Shown here in pieces: positions 1-6,925 of a DNA stretch of 15,791 nucleotides (position 1 is the first letter of the stretch; the number at the start of each line of letters is the position of its first letter). A program made the position numbers and the translations under genes. The stretch is taken from positions 1 to 15,791 of the forward strand of contig CAMAQI010000042.1 of assembly GCA_945860255.1 (NCBI GenBank). The letters are read 5' to 3'. Source of the DNA: Methylacidiphilum caldifontis (lineage in GTDB: Bacteria; Verrucomicrobiota; Verrucomicrobiia; Methylacidiphilales; CAMAQI01). Below the pieces are notes generated by a model. It did not search any database and was not told the origin of the DNA. It saw only the letters and a program-made list of their open reading frames with translations.

Positions 1-1238
1 ACCCGCGTGATCGCCTCATTTTCCTCTTTGAATCGAACCATGAAGGCCGTCGGTCCAAAGATTTCCTCACGAAAACAGATATTCTCATCGCTTCCCTCCA
101 ATAAAAAAGGGGAGAGGAAATAACCGGCACTTCCTTTTTTGCGATCGGCATCGAGAAGGACTTTTGCCCCCTGCTGAATTCCCTGATCCAAGTAACCGAG
201 CACTCGTTCCTTATGAGCGGCACTGGCTAGGGGGCCCATCTCCGTGGATTCATCCAAACTTGAACCGATTTTTACCTTTTGAAGCACTTCGACGATGCGG
301 CGTGAAAATTCATCATAAATCCTATCATGCACAAACCAGCGGGTGGCGGTACAGCAGACCTGACCGGTATTAAAGGTGATCGCCCCCGCCAGTTGTGTCA
401 CCGCTTTTTCAAGGTCGGTATCCTCAAACAAAACCGCTGCCCCTTTTCCTCCCAACTCGAGTTTGCAGGGAATGATGCGTTGACCGCAGCGTCGGGCGAC
501 ATCGGCTCCCGCACGAGCTGATCCGGTAAAGGACATCCGTTTGATCAGTGGATGCTCGGTGAGCGGAACTCCGACCGAGGGACCGTCTCCCAAAACCACA
601 TTGAAGACCCCTGCGGGAATACCGGCACGGATGGCGAGTTTCGCGACATAAAGTGTCGAGAGTGGCGTCACTTCGGAGGGTTTCACGACCACCGTATTGC
701 CCGCGGCAAGCGCCGGAATAATTCCCCAGAGAAGGAGGTTGTAGGGAAAATTCCACGGACAGATAAAACCACAGACCCCGTAAGGACTGCGATGAATCCT
801 CGCCTCCATGTTCGGAATCGAAAGCGGGGTGTCGCGCGAGGTTTGAACACTGAGGTTGGCAAAATAACGGATACACTCCACGCCAAAGGGGATATCAAAC
901 CCGCGAGTTGCGGTGATTGCTTTGCCGACATCCAGACTCTCGATCTGGGCCAAGATCTCTTTTTCCTCCTCCATCAAATCGGCAAACCGATGCATCAACA
1001 CCGCACGCTCCTGAGGGGAAAGCTTGGACCATTCTCCAAACGCACAATTCGCCGACTGCACCGCCTCATCTACCTCTTTGGCTCCTCCCAACGCGACTTG
1101 GGTCAATCGGGAGCCGTCGGCAGGATTGAAAACCTCGGAGGTTTGCGATGTTGTTCCTGCTTGGGGCTTTCCATTCCACCAATGGAGATGGGGAGTTTGT
1201 GCGATAAATTGAGCCGTTTTTTCGTGAAGGGTGATCAT
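1..1238 (-). CDS. NAD(P)-dependent aldehyde dehydrogenase, C-terminus cut off by window edge
   Basis: This is an aldehyde dehydrogenase superfamily enzyme that oxidises an aldehyde to the acid with NAD(P)+. 412 complete codons are open to the left edge; the family is usually about 480-500 residues, so roughly 70-80 are missing. Visible motifs are GFICPWNFP at 157-165 (cofactor pocket), FTGS at 237-240, the general-base Glu261 in LELGGK, and the catalytic Cys295 in GQVCC. The 34-residue spacing of Glu261 and Cys295 is the family norm. The ATG at 1238 is preceded by AGGA seven bases upstream. It lies 33 bp after the aldolase stop, so it is the last visible gene of the sugar operon. A plausible substrate is the aldehyde released by that aldolase, for example lactaldehyde, but this is inferred from context. 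Family assignment is secure; substrate is not. Confidence 0.93.
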   Translation of the reverse strand, partial: MITLHEKTAQFIAQTPHLHWWNGKPQAGTTSQTSEVFNPADGSRLTQVALGGAKEVDEAVQSANCAFGEWSKLSPQERAVLMHRFADLMEEEKEILAQIESLDVGKAITATRGFDIPFGVECIRYFANLSVQTSRDTPLSIPNMEARIHRSPYGVCGFICPWNFPYNLLLWGIIPALAAGNTVVVKPSEVTPLSTLYVAKLAIRAGIPAGVFNVVLGDGPSVGVPLTEHPLIKRMSFTGSARAGADVARRCGQRIIPCKLELGGKGAAVLFEDTDLEKAVTQLAGAITFNTGQVCCTATRWFVHDRIYDEFSRRIVEVLQKVKIGSSLDESTEMGPLASAAHKERVLGYLDQGIQQGAKVLLDADRKKGSAGYFLSPFLLEGSDENICFREEIFGPTAFMVRFKEENEAITR

Positions 1239-1271
1239 GAGTTTTTCCTGATTTAAATGCTAAAAAATCGT

Positions 1272-2279
1272 TTACTTCCGGGCGTATGACATTTCCGTGG
1301 CGGTTAACTTCATGTCATTTTCCAGCGATCGGATCGGAACGATTTTCGATTTCTTGAGATCGGCGTGGTAGGACTTGACTGCTTCCTCTGGCGAAATCGT
1401 TTTTTTCACAATTTGACGGAGGTAAAAAACAAAACGAAACGGATCTTCGGCATCCTTGATCTTTCTGCCAAAGAGCGCAACACGAGCCCCATATTTTTGC
1501 GCTTCGGCCAAAAGCTTGAAGGCGTCATACGTCGTTCCGCTTCCCCCTCCGAGGATCCCAACGAGAAGGCTTGGTTCATAGTTTACCAGCTCCTCCATCG
1601 CCTGCGGTCCAAAGTAAGGGATTTTTAAAAACTGAGGCCAGTTGCTTTTAGGAATCCCTGCCAGTGTGCGAACAAGCTGATCATTCACATAACCAGGAAT
1701 GTTTTCCTTCGAAATCCCGCACTCGACGTTCGGTGCAAAAACTTCGAGAAAATAATTGAACTTCTGTTTTGCCGCCTCCAAGCGAAAGGTTTTGAAGGTT
1801 TCGAGCGATTCGTAATCGCGATCGAGATGATTATTAAAGGTAATCGAATAGAGACCGAGATTGACCTTCAATCCTCCCTTTCCTTTCCCCAGTGCCTGAA
1901 CCTCGGGGATCGTCGCCGAGGCAAAGGGACGAGAGGGGAGGCTTCGATAAGTTCCTCCTCGTCCAACCCAGACATCACTTGTATCATTAATTCGTACCGC
2001 AGCGGTGACTCCAGAACGATCCAGCACCGCTCCCTCCTTTTCCATTAAACTGAGCTGGGAAACCGAGGCCAAAAGAATGTCCAGATGCTTCTCCTGAACC
2101 AGATCAAGCATCTGACGACGAAATTCGACCATCGATTTATATTGATCCGTTCCTGCGCGCTTTCCGGGACTGGAGATCCCGTAGGCCATGTCGGCATCCT
2201 TTGCATCGGCGAGAATAAATTCGCCACAGTTAAGATCGTTTCGTAACTTATCTAACTTTACTTGTAACTTTTTGTTCAC
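1272..2279 (-). CDS. Class I (Schiff-base) aldolase, LacD/DeoC-like TIM barrel
   Basis: A 335-residue protein resembling class I aldolases of the tagatose-bisphosphate/deoxyribose-phosphate aldolase group. N-terminal FILADAKDADMAYG (21-34) looks like the first barrel strand. Lys219 in FLKIPYFG is the best Schiff-base candidate. GILGGGSGTTYDAF (241-254) followed by VALFGRKI (267-274) looks like the phosphate-binding loops near the barrel end. The GTG at 2279 is chosen although the frame stays open further upstream. It has AAAGGAGAAG just upstream, and it overlaps the kinase stop as GTGA, a classic coupled junction. It probably cleaves the ketose phosphate made by the kinase into a triose phosphate plus an aldehyde for the downstream dehydrogenase. 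The catalytic lysine and the substrate are inferences from motif and position; the general aldolase class is moderately secure. Confidence 0.75.
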   Translation of the reverse strand: MNKKLQVKLDKLRNDLNCGEFILADAKDADMAYGISSPGKRAGTDQYKSMVEFRRQMLDLVQEKHLDILLASVSQLSLMEKEGAVLDRSGVTAAVRINDTSDVWVGRGGTYRSLPSRPFASATIPEVQALGKGKGGLKVNLGLYSITFNNHLDRDYESLETFKTFRLEAAKQKFNYFLEVFAPNVECGISKENIPGYVNDQLVRTLAGIPKSNWPQFLKIPYFGPQAMEELVNYEPSLLVGILGGGSGTTYDAFKLLAEAQKYGARVALFGRKIKDAEDPFRFVFYLRQIVKKTISPEEAVKSYHADLKKSKIVPIRSLENDMKLTATEMSYARK

Positions 2280-3226
2280 AAAAACTTCTCCTTTATTTTT
2301 TGTTGTAGTTCCAAACTTAAAACAGAAAGATCGAACTTTCTGATTTTTTCCGGTGTCGGAAGATCGGTTCTTCCTCCCATAACGCCTGCGACAAACGACG
2401 CAATCCATGCGGAGAATTCCATACGCAGCGGAAGAGCCCATCCCTGAAGCAACGCAAACGCATAAGCTCCATGATAACTATCTCCACACCCCGTCGTATC
2501 CACCACCGGGACTTTAAAAATCGCTTGATGATGAATTCCCTTTTCAATTATTGCCCAGCTCCCTTTCTCTCCATCGGTAATCACTACTTGATGAGAAGAT
2601 AAACCTCTCATTTTCTGACAAACAAGCTCGATAGATTCTTCCCCCGTCACTTTTTTCGCTGCTTCAAACGGTAAAATCGCATGATCTGCGAGAGAAATCA
2701 TTTTCTTCATCACCTCCAAATCTCCCGCCTCCATATCGAGCACCGAAACAACCCCTTTTTTCCGAGCCTCCTCTAAAAGAGGGATTGTTCCTAAAGTCTC
2801 ATACCCATCCACTAACACCATTTGAGTTTTCTCATTTAAATTCTGAGGAATCTCTTGGGAGGTAATCGAACAATAATTTTTTAATGAATAAAAAACCGTA
2901 CGCTCCCCTTGAGCGTCAATCTCCACCACAGCAATTCCCGGATGAGCTTCTGCCTTGTGAATAAAATAATCCTCACGAACGTTCCATCTCACCAGCTCAC
3001 TTCGTGAGATTTCCGACAACAAATTATCTCCCATATGAGTCAAATACCCCGTCTTCGCTCCCAATGCCGCTAAAACACAGGCGGCATTTCCCGCGGGGGC
3101 TCCCCCCTGAACCATGATTTCTGAAACTTCATGTTTGGAACCGTTGCGAAGATCTCTCGGAGTAGGGGTCAGAACATCGACCACATTTAATCCACAACAA
3201 AGAATCTCTAATTTTTCAAGGCTCAT
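2276..3226 (-). CDS. PfkB-family carbohydrate kinase
   Basis: A 316-residue ribokinase-fold sugar kinase using ATP. The substrate-side glycine motif GGAPAGNAA is at 41-49. The second PfkB signature, DTTGCGD at 243-249, contains the anion-hole residues and the catalytic base Asp249; the usual DTxGAGD has Cys in place of Ala here. Length is normal for the family. The ATG at 3226 is preferred over an in-frame TTG 33 bp upstream, because AGAGGAAG lies about seven bases before it and the TTG would overlap the isomerase gene. It starts 16 bp after the isomerase stop and ends inside the aldolase start (4-bp GTGA overlap), so it is cotranscribed with both. It probably phosphorylates the ketose produced by the isomerase. 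Family is secure; the sugar is unknown. Confidence 0.93.
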   Translation of the reverse strand: MSLEKLEILCCGLNVVDVLTPTPRDLRNGSKHEVSEIMVQGGAPAGNAACVLAALGAKTGYLTHMGDNLLSEISRSELVRWNVREDYFIHKAEAHPGIAVVEIDAQGERTVFYSLKNYCSITSQEIPQNLNEKTQMVLVDGYETLGTIPLLEEARKKGVVSVLDMEAGDLEVMKKMISLADHAILPFEAAKKVTGEESIELVCQKMRGLSSHQVVITDGEKGSWAIIEKGIHHQAIFKVPVVDTTGCGDSYHGAYAFALLQGWALPLRMEFSAWIASFVAGVMGGRTDLPTPEKIRKFDLSVLSLELQQKIKEKFL

Positions 3227-3242
3227 TGATTTACTTCCTCTT

Positions 3243-4757
3243 TTATTTTGAAAGTCCAAACGGTTTCGAACAAGCCACGGACTCCATCTTGGTAATTCCT
3301 AAGAAATGATTTAAAATCTCCAATTCCTGATACCAATGACCATACCCCACGCTCCAGTGATGATCTAATCCACTGGAAAAAATCGTTCCCATAATTGTCC
3401 CCAAATCGTCCGGCATCGTAGGTCGCATCAAACCATAATTTCCTCGATACTCCAACCCCGACTCCACAAACTCCCCTTCAAAGGCATACCATTGCTGAGC
3501 TTTCGGAGCCATGTAGCGATGGACCGTAATCGGACCTAGCTCTAATAAGAATTCGATCATCATTCCTACTGCTGTTTGAGGATCTCCATTTTCTAAAATT
3601 GAATGCCGTGTCGCTGAATACGAGGTTCCTGATCGCAACCAGCGTGTGGGCGAAGCCCCACAATGCCAAATTCCCAGTCGATTTAACTCTTGTTTCCAAA
3701 TCGTAAGATCCATCATTGTCGGAACGGCCGTTCCGTCGGAGAGAAACTGCAATGCCAAAGAAGAAAGCAGCCCATTCATTTCCCCCTCTTCTGCCACGCA
3801 AAATCCATAATCATTCATCAATGAGACCGCTCCATCAATCGCACACCCATAACAATCAAACAACTCTGGCCAACTTTTCACCGTCGCCCCTAAATATCCG
3901 TGAGTACGGGCCATATCCAATATCCCCAACCCCAATCGATAGGTTTTGATGATTTGCTCATCAGGCACAGAAACCGCATGACAACGAGGATCTTTTTTCA
4001 CTGCTTCCAATAATTTTTGAAGTGCAGAATCGGGAACCACTTTCATCGCATGCTGATGCACGGCTTCTAAATCAACACGATCAAATCGACATCCCATCGT
4101 TTTAGAAACAGCGAGCTCATCCACCTCACCATCATAAAAAGCGACGACCCGTGATCCCCCGGCATGAAGTAATTTTGCTTTTTTAAACGCCTGCTTTGCA
4201 TGACAGGCCCGAATAAAAGGAACCAAATAAGCCAATGCCGTGGAATCGACGGGCTGATGGGTCCAGCAATAGGATACACCCATCGCCTTCCACATATTCA
4301 AAAGAAAATTTTGACACGTCAAACTATTCGCCTCATTTCGACCTCCATTCCCCGGTTCAGGCCACGCCCAGCTCATTAATGGGGTCGGATGATCCAAGAG
4401 CCATCGGCCTAAAGAGGATCCAATCTCACCCGCCGTGTAAGCCGAATGAAAAAATAAAATTCCATCAACTCCTGCTCCCAACTCAGCATCTAAATACCGG
4501 ACTAACTCCTCGGGATTCTCGTAAGGATTTTCCGGATGCAGAATTTCCACTGGAAATCCACTACAAGCCTCTTTTAAAAGGGCCGCCGCCGAATGAAATC
4601 GATCACAGGCAATTTTCCAAGGAAAATGAATCTTTAATCCACAACCCAAAAAAATAATTCTCGATTTTCGAGGCTGTGGAGGGGGAGGGATTAAATCCGA
4701 TAATACCGAGTGAAATAAGCCGTACTTGGGTAGATGCAGATCATTTGATTGATTCAT
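3243..4757 (-). CDS. L-fucose/L-arabinose isomerase-family protein
   Basis: A 504-residue member of the Mn-dependent aldose-ketose isomerase family typified by FucI and AraA. The C-terminal half carries the family features: SWPELFDCYGCAIDG (295-309), then AEEGEMNG (322-329) in the place of the FucI CEGD motif, giving metal-ligand candidate Glu324. Asp350 follows in TMMDLT, and the His466/His467 pair in DHHWSVGYGHW supplies the third ligand. The N-terminal half has two Rossmann-like segments (IIFLGCGLKI, 34-43; GILFFHSAYTAG, 99-110). It is shorter than E. coli FucI (about 590) but typical of the shorter environmental homologues as I remember them. It is the promoter-proximal gene of the operon, divergent from the AraC regulator. 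The likely role is isomerising a 6-deoxy or related aldose to the ketose. The ATG at 4757 has no strong ribosome site. Exact substrate is not readable from sequence. Confidence 0.82.
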   Translation of the reverse strand: MNQSNDLHLPKYGLFHSVLSDLIPPPPQPRKSRIIFLGCGLKIHFPWKIACDRFHSAAALLKEACSGFPVEILHPENPYENPEELVRYLDAELGAGVDGILFFHSAYTAGEIGSSLGRWLLDHPTPLMSWAWPEPGNGGRNEANSLTCQNFLLNMWKAMGVSYCWTHQPVDSTALAYLVPFIRACHAKQAFKKAKLLHAGGSRVVAFYDGEVDELAVSKTMGCRFDRVDLEAVHQHAMKVVPDSALQKLLEAVKKDPRCHAVSVPDEQIIKTYRLGLGILDMARTHGYLGATVKSWPELFDCYGCAIDGAVSLMNDYGFCVAEEGEMNGLLSSLALQFLSDGTAVPTMMDLTIWKQELNRLGIWHCGASPTRWLRSGTSYSATRHSILENGDPQTAVGMMIEFLLELGPITVHRYMAPKAQQWYAFEGEFVESGLEYRGNYGLMRPTMPDDLGTIMGTIFSSGLDHHWSVGYGHWYQELEILNHFLGITKMESVACSKPFGLSK

Positions 4758-4884
4758 AAATTTAATCTACACGATCTATCGAGTTCTTTCTTCATTTGAA
4801 ATAACCACTTATAATACTTAATTCACAAATTTGTTTGTTAAATTAAATATTTATGTGATAATAACCTCAAAATTCCCTATCTTG
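4758..4884. promoter_or_regulatory. Divergent promoter/operator region between isomerase operon and AraC regulator
   Basis: A 127 bp AT-rich spacer between two divergent starts, the expected site for control by the adjacent AraC protein. Visible elements are a perfect 10-bp palindrome ACAAATTTGT at 4825-4834, and a TATAAT hexamer at 4810-4815 on the plus strand that could be the -10 of the regulator gene. No convincing -35 partner is visible for it. Operator and promoter assignments are inference from position; AraC proteins more often bind direct repeats than palindromes. Confidence 0.4.
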
Positions 4885-5724
4885 ATGAAGCCTATTCTTG
4901 AGAAAATTAGTAAACCCCATGACGCAACCTTTGCGTGCTTTGAATTTTCAGGAAAAGAATTTTGCTGTCCTTATCACTACCACACGGAGTATGAAATAAC
5001 ACTGATCCTCGACGGAAACGGACAACGACTCGTTGGAGATCGGCTTGAAAATTTTTCGCCCGGTGACTTTGTCCTATTGGGATCCCGACTTCCTCACATG
5101 TATCAAAATGTGAGGCGAGGCACCGCATCCTCGCGCTATATTCAATTCCAACCTGAACTATTTGATGCCATATTTAAGATAACGGAATCCCATCGTATCA
5201 CTCAACTATTACAAAAATCATCGCAGGGAATCATTTTTTCCAGAGCTGAATCTAATCAAATAATTCCCTCTTTTCATGAAATTTTTGAAAAAAAAGAGGG
5301 AATACCGAAATTCTGTGCCCTGATCTCATTGCTTGATCAAATGAGTCAAATCGTGAAACCAAAGCTCATTACCTTGCCGTCGTATACGAACGACCTCTCT
5401 GCACGGGGGATTGACCGTCTTCAAAAAATGATTCGTTTCATATCCACTCACTATTCAGAGCCGATCTCATTGGAGCAAATTGCGCAAGTGGGCCACTTGC
5501 ATCCACAGTCCGTTGCACGTTTTTTTTATCAACATCTTGGTAAAACATTTCAAAATTACTTGATTGAAACGAGGTTAACGCGTGCGGTAAGAGATTTGAT
5601 CGAGAGTAAAAAACAAATTTCTGAAATCGCCTACGATTGCGGATTTAACAATCTCTCGAACTTTAATCGACTTTTTTACCGTTATTATCAAAAAACACCA
5701 AAATCATACCGAATTCATCAATAA
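4885..5724 (+). CDS. AraC-family transcriptional regulator with cupin sensor domain
   Basis: A 279-residue regulator. Residues about 25-75 form a small cupin-type ligand pocket (HYHTEYEITLILDG at 31-44, PGDFVLLGSRLPH at 59-71). Residues about 180-279 are the two-helix-turn-helix DNA-binding domain: the first helix pair near ISLEQIAQVGHLHPQSVARF (195-214), the second near ISEIAYDCGFNNLSNFNRLF (245-264). The family hallmark P-x-x-Y-R closes the protein (PKSYR, 272-276). The ATG at 4885 is chosen over an in-frame TTG 54 bp upstream because translation from it begins directly at the cupin domain; neither start has a strong ribosome site. It is divergent from the sugar operon and most likely activates it in response to the sugar or a derivative. 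Terminates into the hairpin at 5911-5947. Confidence 0.92.
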   Translation: MKPILEKISKPHDATFACFEFSGKEFCCPYHYHTEYEITLILDGNGQRLVGDRLENFSPGDFVLLGSRLPHMYQNVRRGTASSRYIQFQPELFDAIFKITESHRITQLLQKSSQGIIFSRAESNQIIPSFHEIFEKKEGIPKFCALISLLDQMSQIVKPKLITLPSYTNDLSARGIDRLQKMIRFISTHYSEPISLEQIAQVGHLHPQSVARFFYQHLGKTFQNYLIETRLTRAVRDLIESKKQISEIAYDCGFNNLSNFNRLFYRYYQKTPKSYRIHQ

Positions 5725-5910
5725 GGCGACTCATCCTCTAGTCCGCTCTTGGAATCAAAAAATTACGGAACAAATGAAAAATTCGATTTTTAAAATCGGA
5801 ACACATATTTTCCCGAGATAACTTCAAAAACTTGACGATTTTTATGACTATGGAGCAATACAACTCCCTCTAAAACCGGAGAAAGCAGGTGTGAAAAGTA
5901 GCTCAAGAAT

Positions 5911-5947
5911 GTTTTTATAACCCTCCATTACGGAGGGTTATAAAAAC
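5911..5947. terminator. Bidirectional intrinsic terminator between convergent genes
   Basis: A perfect inverted repeat with 16-bp arms (5911-5926 and 5932-5947) and a 5-base loop ATTAC. The arms begin GTTTTTATAA and end with the GC-rich CCCTCC next to the loop, so each strand has its U-run at the 3' base of the stem. It sits between the convergent araC-type gene (stop 5724) and the PEP-CTERM gene (stop 5967) and can serve both. The 186 bases between 5725 and 5910 show no gene. Confidence 0.85.
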
Positions 5948-5966
5948 AGTTGGAGGATCTTATTTA

Positions 5967-6665
5967 TCAAGCTAAATCTCTAGAATTGAAACTGCTTCTT
6001 TTTTGATAAATAACGAATCCTATCAAACCCAAGAAGAGGAGAAGATAAGTCGACGGTTCTGGAACTGCCGATACGCTGTTTCCTTGGATCGAAAAACTAG
6101 TCAAATCATAAGCACCAGTTATGCTCCCCGAATTCAGGCGTAGATAAAAAGTTGCGCTTTCACCTCCCTGAATGGTGAACGGAGTCGCAAATGTAACAGA
6201 ATCACTTACTGAGTTGGCCAAGCTTATATTTGCACTGTTTCCCGTCACAGTCGAGGTCACCCCTGTCTCTTGCTGGCTAATGTGATAGTTCACGATTCCG
6301 CCATTCTGGAGTCCGCCCATTCCCGTAACCGATAGAGTCGTATCTACTGCTGCGGTTAAGGTAAAGGAGAGGGAGGCAAATGCATCACCAAAATATGGCT
6401 GGGAAGAGACCAAAGAGCCCAGAACGTCATCATGTCGATCAATTCTTAAAAAATCATTATTAAATAAGTAGACCGCAGATCGACCAGCCGCTTCCGGTGC
6501 AATCACCATATCAGAAGCCGTTACTCCAGAAAGAATATTACTTCCAGCGAGTGAGTTATTAAATTCATAAGTCAGAAGAGTTTGACCGACCGAAAATTTT
6601 ACTAGTGACGCAATGACCATTACACTGCATATCATTCCTTTTAGTGTTAAAATTCCATATTTCAT
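5967..6665 (-). CDS. Secreted PEP-CTERM sorting-signal protein
   Basis: A 232-residue exported protein. Residues 1-28 are a signal peptide (basic start, hydrophobic core MICSVMVIASLV, likely cleavage near SVGQ). The body is Ser/Thr/Gly-rich and beta-strand-like with no recognisable enzyme motif. The C-terminus is a textbook PEP-CTERM tail: VPEPST at 201-206, a hydrophobic segment about 207-220, then a basic QKR. In this system an exosortase removes the tail and the protein is released or anchored at the surface, often with exopolysaccharide; no exosortase gene is in the window. The ATG at 6665 follows AAAGGA five bases upstream; the frame is open a further 39 bp but without a ribosome site. 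It is divergent from the autotransporter gene and convergent with the regulator. The sorting signal is certain; the function of the mature part is unknown. Confidence 0.88.
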   Translation of the reverse strand: MKYGILTLKGMICSVMVIASLVKFSVGQTLLTYEFNNSLAGSNILSGVTASDMVIAPEAAGRSAVYLFNNDFLRIDRHDDVLGSLVSSQPYFGDAFASLSFTLTAAVDTTLSVTGMGGLQNGGIVNYHISQQETGVTSTVTGNSANISLANSVSDSVTFATPFTIQGGESATFYLRLNSGSITGAYDLTSFSIQGNSVSAVPEPSTYLLLFLGLIGFVIYQKRSSFNSRDLA

Positions 6666-6925
6666 TTTTATCCTTTGGTTATAGTTTGTAGAAAAAATGT
6701 ACAAGACTTGATGATTTGCGTATAGGGTACAAAAATTCGATTAATGTGCTTTTTTATCGATTAAATGACTCTGTTTTTTCAAAATTGAATTGGTCTTGTG
6801 TTTAAAAGCCTGAAAATAATGTGAATTACCTGTCGGAATTATTTACGTCTTTGGTGATAAAAAACTACTTGCCCCACATGTCGATGATGGTGTAAGTTGT
6901 AATCCTTTGATGATAAAAAGATAAA
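6666..6925. promoter_or_regulatory. Divergent intergenic region between PEP-CTERM gene and autotransporter
   Basis: A 260 bp AT-rich spacer that must hold promoters for both divergent surface-protein genes. The clearest internal structure is a direct repeat TCGATTAA at 6737-6744 and 6757-6764, spaced 20 bp (about two helical turns) and so suited to a dimeric regulator. I could not identify convincing -35/-10 pairs. The regulatory role is positional inference. Confidence 0.35.

Noticed and set aside
552..1256. Long plus-strand reading frame of 234 codons opposite the aldehyde dehydrogenase gene.
   Set aside because: It is the complement of a clear aldehyde dehydrogenase with all motifs in one continuous minus-strand frame; the product has no recognisable features.
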